DNA of 64,000 nt from JAXLRU01 sp046330935 (GTDB lineage: Bacteria > Actinomycetota > Actinomycetes > Actinomycetales > Kineosporiaceae), in the NCBI GenBank assembly GCA_046330935.1, contig JAXLRU010000002.1:1-64000 (forward strand). Reading direction: 5' to 3'. The position numbers were made by a program, and so were the translations under genes. Shown piece after piece: positions 53,129 to 60,901 of the stretch. Numbering within the stretch: position 1 is the stretch's first letter; each line of letters begins with the position of its first letter. The notes under the pieces are model-generated. The model saw nothing but the letters and a program-made list of their open reading frames with translations, did no database searches and had not been told where the DNA came from.

Positions 53129-54610
53129 TCAGGGGCGGGCGGCCGCCTCCACCGTCAGCCACGAGGCGGTGGGCAGTGCGCGGGCGGCCGTGAACGTCAG
53201 CTGCCTCGGGGTGCCCGCGACGACCTCAGCGGGCTTGCACGTCCACTGAAGCGTGGCGACGAAGCCGCTCGTCTTGGACCCCACCTCGTCCTGGAGGGAG
53301 AGCGCGCACGACGGGTCACGGGTGACGGCGGCGCGCAACCTCGACAGCGGGACGGGTGCGGCGATCTGGACGACGACCGTCGCGCCGGACACCGGCACGA
53401 AGGTGCGGTTGGTCAGCGTGACGACGGCACCGCCCGCGTCGGCCGGGTCCCAGGTGCCGACGCGGGCCGCGTCGACGGTGAGGGGTTCCACGGCGGCGTC
53501 GAACTCGTCGTCGTCGACGACCTCCCCGTCGTTGCGGTCGACCGCCACGGTCGCAGGCCCGGAAAGGACGCTCGCGTGCAGCGTGACCACCATGGGGAGT
53601 TCGCCGCGCCGGTCGGCGATGACGCCGACGGTGACGGGCACCGACACCGTGCCGGCGGGGATGGTGACCTTCTGGACGGTGCGGTCCAGCTCCTTGAGGT
53701 TCGATGCCGCCTGGTACCACTGGCCGTCGCGGTAGCGGGTCTCGGTGGCCAGCCGCACGACGACGGGCTCGGTCGCGGCCTGCGACAGGCGCAGCGTGAA
53801 CGTCATCGGCGTGACGCCGCTGTCGCCCTCCTGCACCGACGCCGCCCCGCCGACGTACAGCGCGGGCGTGGTGTCGTCGTCGGAGATCCGCAGCGTGCGG
53901 GTCGGGTCGAGCACCGCGACGTCGGAGGTCAGCTCGAACCCGACGGTCTCCTCGGGCTCGCCCACGGCGTCGTCGACCAGCGTGATCGGCACCGTGACCT
54001 TGCTCTTCTTCGCGGGGATCGTGACGGTGACGTCGACCGGCTGGAAGTCGGTGCCCGGCTTCGCCGTCCCGGCGTCGGTGGTGCGCAGCCGGAACGACAG
54101 CGGCACCTGCGTGACGCCGCCGGCGTAGCGCACGGTGATCAGCGCCTTGTTGGGGGCGAGGCCCTCGCGGAGCACGTCCTCGATCCGCAGCACCGCCTGC
54201 GGCACGACGGGGGCGGTCGGCTCGCTCTCCTCGCCCCTGCCTGCGTTGTTGAACGCGACCAGGACGAACGAGGCGACCACCCCGTTGGTGAGGCCCTTGA
54301 AGACGGCGGTGGTGGGCATCATGCCGTCGTCGCCGGGCGTGACGACCATGACCCGCTTCGTGGTGACGTCGGTGATCCGGAGGCGCTTGAAGTCCCCCGG
54401 GGGCGGGGTCCAGGTCAGCGTCGCGGAGGCGTCCCCCGCGACGGCCACGATGTTCGTGGGCGCGGCGGGGACCTCGGCCCTGGCTGCGGCCCGGGCCGCG
54501 CCGGCGGGCGCGGCGTGCGCCGGCAGGACGCCGGCGAGCGGGACGAGCAGTGCCGTGGACGTCACCAGCGCCGTGCCGAGGCGCCGTGTGCTGCGCGAGC
54601 GTGAGGTCAT
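53129..54610 (-). CDS. Secreted FN3 / Calx-beta protein next to the eCIS
   Basis: 493 residues. Signal peptide (cleavage after AHA), FN3 (APTNIVAVAGDASATLTWTPPPG), Calx-beta (AKPGTDFQPVDVTVTIPAKKSKVTVPITLVDDAVGEPEETVGFELTS), a second beta-domain (ALYVGGAASVQEGDSGVTPMTFTLRLSQAATEP) and a CARDB-like end (GAVVTLTNRTFVPVSGATVVVQ). Fifth member of the family at 27-38 kb, here 15 kb away across the eCIS and with the same promoter element. It lies 73 bases upstream of the PASTA-like gene on the same strand. A link to the eCIS (cargo or surface partner) is possible but unproven. Confidence 0.75.
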   Translation of the reverse strand: MTSRSRSTRRLGTALVTSTALLVPLAGVLPAHAAPAGAARAAARAEVPAAPTNIVAVAGDASATLTWTPPPGDFKRLRITDVTTKRVMVVTPGDDGMMPTTAVFKGLTNGVVASFVLVAFNNAGRGEESEPTAPVVPQAVLRIEDVLREGLAPNKALITVRYAGGVTQVPLSFRLRTTDAGTAKPGTDFQPVDVTVTIPAKKSKVTVPITLVDDAVGEPEETVGFELTSDVAVLDPTRTLRISDDDTTPALYVGGAASVQEGDSGVTPMTFTLRLSQAATEPVVVRLATETRYRDGQWYQAASNLKELDRTVQKVTIPAGTVSVPVTVGVIADRRGELPMVVTLHASVLSGPATVAVDRNDGEVVDDDEFDAAVEPLTVDAARVGTWDPADAGGAVVTLTNRTFVPVSGATVVVQIAAPVPLSRLRAAVTRDPSCALSLQDEVGSKTSGFVATLQWTCKPAEVVAGTPRQLTFTAARALPTASWLTVEAAARP

Positions 54611-54664
54611 GAGGGTTCCCCGTCCGTGGTCGTGCGGCCCGCCGTTGGTGCCGCCCTGCCACGG

Positions 54665-54692
54665 TGACGCTCCTCGTCCCCCCGGTGTTGCA
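54665..54692 (-). promoter_or_regulatory. ECF-type promoter (TGCAAC-N17-CGTC)
   Basis: Minus-strand TGCAAC (54692-54687), 17 bases ending gaggag, CGTCA (54669-54665), 54 bases upstream of the 54610 start; even the GAGGAG before CGTCA matches the copy at 27811. Confidence 0.7.
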
Positions 54693-54765
54693 CCGCGACG
54701 CTCACGCGGTGCGGGTGACGTGCCCCACGCGCCGGACGGTCAGCCGACGGGCTTGGGACGGTCGG

Positions 54766-56070
54766 TCACCCGACGGGCACGGCCACCTCGCCGCGAGCGG
54801 CCTTCAGCGCGATGTCGGTGCGCGAGTGCGAGCCGGCCAGCCCGATCCGCGACACCGCGGAGTACGCGACGGCGCGGGCGACGTCGAGGTCGGAGCCGGT
54901 GCCGACGACCGACAGCACCCGGCCCCCCGCGCTGACCACGGCCCCGTCGGCACCGGTCGCCGTCCCGGCGTGCAGCACCCACGCGCCCTCGACGGCGTCG
55001 GCCTCGGCGAGGCCCGTGATCGGGTCCCCGGTCACCGGCGTGCCGGGGTAGTTCGCGGCCGCGACCACCACGGTGACGGCGGCGCCGTCGTCCCAGCGCA
55101 GCGGCGGCTGCTCGGCCAGGGTCCCCGTGGCGCAGGCGTGCAGGACGCCGGCCAGCGGGGTGCGCAGGCGCGCGAGCACGACCTGCGTCTCGGGATCGCC
55201 GAAGCGGGCGTTGAACTCGACGACGCGCAGGCCGCGCGAGGTGAGCGCGAGCCCGCAGTAGAGGACGCCGGCGAAGGGGGTGCCGCGGCGGGCCATCTCG
55301 GCGACGGTGGGCTCGGCGACGCGGGCCACGATGTCCTCGACGAGGCCGGCAGGGGCCCACGGGAGCGGCGAGTAGGCGCCCATGCCGCCCGTGTTGGGCC
55401 CGGAGTCGCCGTCGCCCACCCGCTTGAAGTCCTGGGCGGGGGCCAGCGGCACCACCGTGACGCCGTCGGTGAGGCAGAACAGCGACACCTCTGGCCCGTC
55501 GAGGTACTCCTCGACGACGACACGACCACCACCGTCGCCGCCCTCCAGGCAGGCTCGAGCATGATCGAGCGCGGCGTCCCGGTCGGAGGTGACGACGACA
55601 CCCTTGCCGGCCGCGAGCCCGTCGTCCTTGACGACGTGGGGCGCACCGAACGCGTCGAGGGCGTCGGCGACCTCCTCGACGGTCGTGCACACGTGCGCCA
55701 TGGCGGTGGGCACCCCCGCGGCGGCCATGACCTCCTTGGCGAAGGCCTTGCTGCCCTCCAGCTGCGCCGCCTCACCCGAGGGGCCGAAGCAGGCGATGCC
55801 CGCGGCCCGGACGGCGTCGGCGACCCCGGCGACCAGCGGCACCTCGGGCCCGATCACCACGAGGTCGGCGCCCTCGGCCTGCGCGAGCGACGCGACGGCG
55901 GCGGGGTCGGCGGCGGCTACGGGCACGCAGCGCCCCGACGCGGAGGCCAGTGACGCGGCGATGCCGGCGTTGCCGGGGGCCGCGACGACCTCGGTCACGG
56001 CCGGGTCGGCCAGCAGGGAGCGGACGAGGGCGTGCTCACGGGCACCGGAGCCGATGACGAGGGCCTTCAC
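54766..56070 (-). CDS. purD: Phosphoribosylamine-glycine ligase
   Basis: 434-residue GAR synthetase (ATP-grasp): joins glycine to phosphoribosylamine, step two of purine synthesis. Seen: KALVIGSGAREHAL start, IGPEVPLVAGVADAVRAAG, GPSGEAAQLEGSKAFAKEVM, ATP-grasp GLAAGKGVVV and EEYLDGPEVSLF, DSGPNTGGMGAYSPLP, FAGVLYCGL, and RVVEFNARFGDPETQVVL. GTG 56070 begins the homology. A TAGGCT box ends only eight bases upstream of that GTG, so the mRNA is probably leaderless. It is the start of the scattered pur series on this strand. Confidence 0.97.
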   Translation of the reverse strand: MKALVIGSGAREHALVRSLLADPAVTEVVAAPGNAGIAASLASASGRCVPVAAADPAAVASLAQAEGADLVVIGPEVPLVAGVADAVRAAGIACFGPSGEAAQLEGSKAFAKEVMAAAGVPTAMAHVCTTVEEVADALDAFGAPHVVKDDGLAAGKGVVVTSDRDAALDHARACLEGGDGGGRVVVEEYLDGPEVSLFCLTDGVTVVPLAPAQDFKRVGDGDSGPNTGGMGAYSPLPWAPAGLVEDIVARVAEPTVAEMARRGTPFAGVLYCGLALTSRGLRVVEFNARFGDPETQVVLARLRTPLAGVLHACATGTLAEQPPLRWDDGAAVTVVVAAANYPGTPVTGDPITGLAEADAVEGAWVLHAGTATGADGAVVSAGGRVLSVVGTGSDLDVARAVAYSAVSRIGLAGSHSRTDIALKAARGEVAVPVG

Positions 56071-56078
56071 GGGGCGTC

Positions 56079-56084
56079 AGCCTA
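56079..56084 (-). promoter_or_regulatory. -10 box (TAGGCT) of purD, leaderless arrangement
   Basis: Minus-strand TAGGCT followed by gacgcccc and then the GTG start. Transcription would begin at or next to the start codon. Confidence 0.6.
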
Positions 56085-56127
56085 GTTGCCCGCCCCGCCC
56101 GCGGCGTACCTCGTCGGACGTGCCGGC

Positions 56128-56155
56128 GGGGAGGCCGGCGCGCACCGGCCTCCCC
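56128..56155 (-). terminator. Terminator of the SRPBCC gene
   Basis: GGGGAGGCCGG (56128-56138) pairs perfectly with CCGGCCTCCCC (56145-56155): an 11-bp stem and 6-base loop, 12 bases past the SRPBCC stop and upstream of purD. Confidence 0.8.
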
Positions 56156-56167
56156 ACTCCGAAGCGC

Positions 56168-56629
56168 TCAGGCGGTGGCGGCCAGCTGCTGGACCGGCAT
56201 CGTCTGGGCCACGGCCAGCGCCTCGCGGACGCTGCGGTCGATGCGCTGCAGGGCCAGGGCGGCGTCGGCCGACCCCTCACCGAGCAGCTCGGCCATGCCC
56301 TCGGCCAGGCTCTGCGGGCGCCAGGTGACCGACATGGTGACGTCGGTGCGGCGCTCCGAGATCGGCGTCAGCGTGATGTCGCCGCAGTACTGGTGGCTGC
56401 CGAGGGCCTTCCAGTGCACCGTGCGGCCGTCGGCGTGCCGCTTCACCGTCACGTCGATCACCTTGGAACGGCCGGCGCGGCGCAGCGTGAGGCGGTAGTG
56501 ATGGCCGCCCAGGGCCTCGACCGACTCGACGCCGTTGAGGAACCGCGACCAGCCCTGCACGTCGCGCAGCATCTCCTCGACGTGGGCGATGCCGGCGTTG
56601 ACGACGGTCGACGACTTCTGGTGCGACAT
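56168..56629 (-). CDS. SRPBCC-family protein (polyketide cyclase/lipid-transport fold)
   Basis: 153 residues with the START/SRPBCC pattern: an N-terminal strand and helix (SSTVVNAGIAHVEEMLRDVQGWSRFLNGVESVEAL), a beta-sheet (HHYRLTLRRAGRSKVIDVTVKRHADGRTVHWKALG, GDITLTPISERRTDVTMSVTWRPQ) and a long C-terminal helix (SADAALALQRIDRSVREALAVAQTM). This fold binds a hydrophobic ligand. It is flanked by terminators, so it is monocistronic. The ligand is unknown. GAGG precedes the ATG. Confidence 0.8.
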   Translation of the reverse strand: MSHQKSSTVVNAGIAHVEEMLRDVQGWSRFLNGVESVEALGGHHYRLTLRRAGRSKVIDVTVKRHADGRTVHWKALGSHQYCGDITLTPISERRTDVTMSVTWRPQSLAEGMAELLGEGSADAALALQRIDRSVREALAVAQTMPVQQLAATA

Positions 56630-57014
56630 GCGGGCCTCCGAGCTGCCGGGGGAAGGGCGGCCTTCCCGTGGTGACTCAGATCACGGTGCCCGTGACGCGG
56701 CGGGCGCCGGAAGCGGCCGTTCCGGGGCGGCTGCGCTGGGCCGAGGGGGTGAGGGCGCCACGCTCGGGTGAGGGCGCCGCGCGCCGCTCCCGGTGATCCC
56801 GGCCCCGTCCGAGCACGCGCCCCCGCAGGCACCGGGCACGCGCCTGCGCGGCTCCCCGGGCGTCGTCACGCTCGGCGACCACCCTCGCGAAACCGGACAG
56901 AGCTGCCCTGACCTGGGCGAACTCGCGCCCCGGGGACGGCATGGGCCCCCGGCGGGGATTCCGCGGGGGCCCGTACTCCGGTCGATGATCGTCCGGTCGG
57001 AGCAGTGGTGTCGC
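56630..57014. other. Intergenic region upstream of the SRPBCC gene
   Basis: 385 bases. An 88-residue minus-strand ORF (56676-56942) is Arg/Ala-rich and lacks a ribosome-binding site, so I do not call it. A hairpin lies at its far end (56943-56972). Confidence 0.5.
56943..56972 (-). terminator. Hairpin after the class III aminotransferase gene
   Basis: GGGCCCCCG (56943-56951) and CGGGGGCCC (56964-56972), a 9-bp perfect stem, 42 bases past the stop. Confidence 0.6.
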
Positions 57015-58501
57015 CTACAGGCCCGCCTCGACCTCGCCGAGCGCGGCGTCGAGGAGCGCGAGGCCGTAGCGGGCCTCCTCCTCGGTGATGGTGAGGGCGG
57101 GGACGACGTGGGTGCGGCTGCCGTTGACGAACGGCAGGAGCCCGAGCCGGCGGCACGCGGCGCCCAGGGCGCCCATGGGATTGCCGGGGGCGTCGGACAG
57201 CAGCGCCTTGGTCGAGCGGTCGTTCACCAGTTCCAGCGCCCAGAACCCGCCGACGCCGCGGACCTCGCCGACGATCTCGTGCCGGGCCGCCAGCTCGCGC
57301 AGGCCGGGGCCGAACACCTCGCGGCCCAGCCGGTCGGCGTGCTCGACGACGCCCTCCTCGACCATGACGGTCATGTTCGCGACGGCCGCGGCCGTCGCCA
57401 GGGGGTGCCCCGAGTAGGTGAGGCCGCCGGGGAACACGCGCGTCGCGAACGTCTCGACCACCGGCGTGGAGATCAGGACGCCGCCGAGCGGCACGTAGCC
57501 GGAGTTGACGCCCTTGGCGAAGGTGATCAGGTCGGGCAGGGCGCGGACGCCGTCGCCCGCGGGCCGCCACGCGCCGTCCTGGGCGGTACCGCCGTCGGGG
57601 ACCTCGTCGGCGAGCTCGCACGCGAACCAGCGGCCCGCGCGTCCGAACCCGCTCATCACCTCGTCGGCGATCCAGAGGATGCCGTACTCGTCGCAGATCT
57701 CGCGGACCCCGCGCAGGTAGCCGGCCGGCGGCACCATGATCCCGGCGGTGCCGGGGATCGACTCCAGGACGATCGCGGCGATCGTCGCGGGGCCCTCCAT
57801 CTCGACGGTCCGGCGCAGGTGGGCCAGCGAGCGCTCGACCTCCTCGGCCTCGGTGGTCGCCGAGAACTCCGAGCGGTACAGGTAGGGCCCGAACACGTGG
57901 ACGACGCCCTCGGCGCCGTAGTCGTTGGGCCAGCGGCGGGGGTCCCCGGTGAGGTTGATCGCCGTCGTCGTGTTGCCGTGGTAGCTGCGGTAGCGCGAGA
58001 TCACCTTGCGGCGCCCGGTGTGCAGGCGGGCCATCCGGACGGCGTTCTCGATCGCGTCGGCACCGCCGTTGGTGAAGAACACGTGGCTGAAGTGCCCGTC
58101 GCCGGGCGCGTGCTCGACGATCATGCGGGCGGCCTCGGAGCGGGCCGCGTTGGCGTGCTGCGCGCGCGATCGTGGCCAGCGCCGGCCTGCTCCTGGATCG
58201 CGGCGACGACGCGGGGGTGGCCGAAGCCGAGGTTGGTGTAGACGAGCTGCGAGGAGAAGTCGAGGTAGCGCGTCCCGTCGCCGTCCCACAGCCACGAGCC
58301 CTGCCCGCCGAGCAGGACGAGCGGGTCGAGGGTGCGCTGGGCGCTCCAGGAGTGGAAGACGTGGGCGCGGTCGAGCTCGTAGGCCCGTGCCGCGGTGTCG
58401 GGGTCGGGGTGCGGCGTCGGCGCTGACGCGGGCAGGTCGGGCAGGTCGGGGAGGGTGGGGGCCGCGGGGGTGGCGCCCGAGTCAGACACCGTGCTGGTCA
58501 T
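57015..58501 (-). pseudogene. Class III (PLP) aminotransferase, frameshifted
   Basis: Related to omega-amino acid-pyruvate / acetylornithine-type class III aminotransferases. The first frame (ATG 58501) gives FHSWSAQRTLDPLVLLGGQG, LDFSSQLVYTNLGFGHPRVVAAIQEQAG. At ~58160-58185 the frame changes, and the second frame carries QHANAARSEAARMI, FFTNGGADAIENAVRMAR, SYHGNTT, ADEVMSGFGRAGRWF, ITFAKGVNSGYVPLGGV (PLP lysine) and FPGGLTYSGHPLA to stop 57015. Comparing with the expected QAG.LATIA.QHAN, two nearby indels (-2 and +1) explain it. Otherwise full length and well conserved, so the lesion is recent or a sequence error. Native substrate unknown. Confidence 0.8.
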
Positions 58502-58505
58502 GGGG

Positions 58506-59747
58506 TCAGGGTAGGACGTGATCGGCCCCGCCGGGTGGGATGTCGGCCACGTCGGTGGACATGGGCGAGACCTGCGGATTCCGTAGGGGCAACGGTCCCG
58601 GACGACCGAGTCCGAACCCCTGTCCGTGGTCGATGCCGACGTCGAGCAGTGCCTCGCGCTCGGCCTCGGTCTCCACGCCCTCGGCGACGACCAGGGCGCC
58701 CATGCCGTCGGCGAGGCGGGCGAGGGCGCCGGCGAGCGAGCGTCGCACCGGGTCGGCGTCCATCCCGCGGGTGAGGTCGATGTCGAGCTTGATCACGTCG
58801 GGACTCAGCCGCAGGACGTGCCGGAAGCTCGCGTACCCGGCGCCCGCGTCGTCGACGGCGAGCCGGAAGCCGCGCTCCCGCAGCGGCCGCAGCCGCTCGC
58901 GCAGCCGCGCGTAGTCGGCGACCGACTCGTGCTCGGTGACCTCCAGGACGACGCGGTCGGGCGGGGCGTCGGCGAGCAGGTCGTCGAGGCGCGGGTCGAG
59001 CAGCAGCGCGGGGCTGGCGTTGACGGACAGGTAGACGCCGTCCGGCAGGCGGTCCAGGCCCTGCAGCGCCTGGCCGGCGGCGGTCAGCTCCAGTTCCGCG
59101 GCCAGGCCCACCTTGGCGGCGTTGACGAACCAGAGGTCGGGCCGTCGCGGGGGGCGGCGGAAGCGAGCGAGGGCCTCTGCCCCGGTCGGGGTGAGGTCGG
59201 TGAGGTCGACGATCGGCTGGAACACCATGTCGATCTCGCCACCGACGGCGGCCTCGACGTCGGCGCGCACGTCGCGCAGCGCGACCCCGGCCCGCCTCCG
59301 CTCACCGGCCTCGCGGCCGATGACGGTGGCGATGCCGTCGAGCAGGCCGGCGGCGCGGTCGTCCAGGTCGGGGCGCGGGCCGCGGGCGATGCAGCAGAGC
59401 ATGCCCAGGACGCCGCCCGCGTCGTCGCGCAGCGGCGCCCCCACGTAGGCGCCGATGCCGACCCGATCCGTGACCGGGAGCGCGGCGGTGCCCGGCAGGG
59501 CGGCGGCGTCGGGGATCACCTGGGGGAGGTCGCCCCGGACGACGCGGGCGCAGTACGACCCGTCGTAGGGGACGGACGCACCGGGCCCTATCTCGAACGT
59601 GGCCGCGTCCCCGCCGACGACGTCGACCACCTGCCGGCCGTCGGTGAACCAGGAGACGAAAGCGAGATCCATGCGGAGGCTGCGGCGGGCGAGCGCCAGC
59701 AGTTCCTCCAGCAGGATCCCTCGTTCCGCACTCTGCCGATCGGACAC
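58506..59747 (-). CDS. GAF-EAL cyclic-di-GMP phosphodiesterase
   Basis: 413 residues. GAF domain (~10-155: LRMDLAFVSWFTDGRQVVDVV, YDGSYCARVVRGDLPQVIPDA, GAYVGAPLRDDAGGVLGMLCCIAR) and EAL domain (~175-400: MVFQPIVDLTDLTPTGAEALARF, YLSVNASPALLL, VVLEVTEHE, FRLAVDDAGAGYASF, VIKLDIDLTRGMD, VVAEGVET, GQGFGLGRPG). Glu of EAL, the N, the E in LEVTEHE, DDAG and K/D are present, so c-di-GMP hydrolysis is expected. GTG 59747 has GGAGG upstream and is preferred to the 17-codon longer frame. It could counter the GGDEF protein at 17705, though 40 kb apart. Confidence 0.88.
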   Translation of the reverse strand: MSDRQSAERGILLEELLALARRSLRMDLAFVSWFTDGRQVVDVVGGDAATFEIGPGASVPYDGSYCARVVRGDLPQVIPDAAALPGTAALPVTDRVGIGAYVGAPLRDDAGGVLGMLCCIARGPRPDLDDRAAGLLDGIATVIGREAGERRRAGVALRDVRADVEAAVGGEIDMVFQPIVDLTDLTPTGAEALARFRRPPRRPDLWFVNAAKVGLAAELELTAAGQALQGLDRLPDGVYLSVNASPALLLDPRLDDLLADAPPDRVVLEVTEHESVADYARLRERLRPLRERGFRLAVDDAGAGYASFRHVLRLSPDVIKLDIDLTRGMDADPVRRSLAGALARLADGMGALVVAEGVETEAEREALLDVGIDHGQGFGLGRPGPLPLRNPQVSPMSTDVADIPPGGADHVLP

Positions 59748-59930
59748 CCCGCCTCCCCCTGACACCGCCGTCAGAACAATGGGTAGCCAGTCAACCACTC
59801 AAAGCAACGGAGTTCACGTCCTCCTGCGCTCGGCGGTGCCCGCTTCCCCCGTCGAGCGGAACCCACGTGCGCGTCGACCCGTTGATCACGCGATCCCCTG
59901 ACCGCCCGGCTCACCGAAGGGACCGCCGCC

Positions 59931-60308
59931 GTGGACTACTACCGCACCCTCGCCGCCGCCCTGCGCCAGCACGGAGCCTCGGAGGACCAGGTGGCCGGCG
60001 AGGTCGCCGCCGCCCGCACCGCCGCCGAACGCGCCGGACTGCCCCCGCAGGAGGTGCTCGGCCCGCCGCACGAGCGCGCCCGGCGCCTGCACCCCGGCTC
60101 CGCGGTGACCCTCGGGCACCGCGTGACGATCGCGCTCGTGACCGCGACGGTGCTGCTGACCCTCGCCTCGTGGGTGCTGCCCGACGACGCGCTGTTCGGT
60201 GATGTCCCGCCCGTGGCGATCAGCGTGCCGGGCACCCTGCTCGCGCTGGCCCTCGGGTACGCCGTCGACCGCCGTCCGCCCCGCTCGACGGCCCGCGCCC
60301 GGGCCTGA
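59931..60308 (+). CDS. Small two-helix membrane protein
   Basis: 125 residues. Amphipathic N-terminus (MDYYRTLAAALRQHGASEDQVAGEVAAARTAAERAG), possibly regulatory, then two TM helices (VTIALVTATVLLTLASWVLP; VAISVPGTLLALALGYAVDR). I do not recognise the family. The N-terminal helix resembles those of small actinobacterial proteins with DUF1700-like helices. GTG start with GAAGGGACC upstream. Divergent from the EAL gene; the 183-base gap between them shows TTGACT and TTGCTT motifs on the minus strand but no clear promoter pair. Confidence 0.6.
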   Translation: MDYYRTLAAALRQHGASEDQVAGEVAAARTAAERAGLPPQEVLGPPHERARRLHPGSAVTLGHRVTIALVTATVLLTLASWVLPDDALFGDVPPVAISVPGTLLALALGYAVDRRPPRSTARARA

Positions 60309-60416
60309 GCCTCCCTGCCCGCACGCCGATCGGGTGCGATGGACGCCACCGACTCAGGTCCGTGGACAACCTGCCGACTCACAGCGATGATCGGTGCGTC
60401 AACGGGAGGACATTCC

Positions 60417-60863
60417 ATGGAACACCACGGGGCGCACACCGCAGCGGCGCGGGACGGCGCGTCTGCGGGCTCGCCCGGCGGCCCTGCCGGGGGCGGGGTG
60501 CCCGCGGCGCGCAACGGGGCCGACGACGGCCCTCCGGCCCACCACCGTTTCGCCCCCGTCCGGCCCCTCACCGAGCCCGACCCGCTGGACGCCGTCCGGG
60601 CCGGCCTCGTGGACGACGAGCTGGACGACGACGCGCCCCTGCGCGCACCCCTGTCCGGGCGCCGGGTCACCTGGGGGCTGGTCGCCGTCAGCGTGCTGAT
60701 CGCCTTCAGCGTGCTGGCCCGCAGCGAGGGCCCTGGCCTGGAGTGGCGCCCCGCCGCCGCGATCGGCGCGATCGGCGTCGTGGTCTCCCTCGCCGTCGGC
60801 TACGTGCTCGAACGGCAGATCGCCCGCGCCCGACGCGACGCCGAGCAGGAACCCCGCGAGTGA
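60417..60863 (+). CDS. Small two-helix membrane protein
   Basis: 148 residues. A Gly/Ala/Pro-rich hydrophilic half (HTAAARDGASAGSPGGPAGG; PVRPLTEPDPLDAVRAGLVDDELDDD) precedes two TM helices (VTWGLVAVSVLIAFSVLA; AAAIGAIGVVVSLAVGYVLERQ). The helix pair resembles the end of the preceding protein, so the two may be distant duplicates. ATG 60417 has GGGAGG seven bases upstream. Unknown function. Confidence 0.6.
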   Translation: MEHHGAHTAAARDGASAGSPGGPAGGGVPAARNGADDGPPAHHRFAPVRPLTEPDPLDAVRAGLVDDELDDDAPLRAPLSGRRVTWGLVAVSVLIAFSVLARSEGPGLEWRPAAAIGAIGVVVSLAVGYVLERQIARARRDAEQEPRE

Positions 60864-60865
60864 GC

Positions 60866-60891
60866 GGTGGGGCCGCCGCGACGGCCCCACC
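60866..60891. terminator. Bidirectional terminator hairpin
   Basis: GGTGGGGCCG (60866-60875) and CGGCCCCACC (60882-60891), a 10-bp stem and 6-base loop between convergent genes. Confidence 0.75.
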
Positions 60892-60901
60892 TCTGCATCA
60901 C

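Noticed and set aside
53129..54610. Calx-beta protein as a proven eCIS effector
   Set aside because: Adjacency only; it has a Sec signal peptide and its relatives lie far from the eCIS.
56676..56942. 88-residue minus-strand ORF as a gene
   Set aside because: Arg/Ala-rich, no ribosome-binding site, no recognisable domain; typical spurious high-GC ORF.
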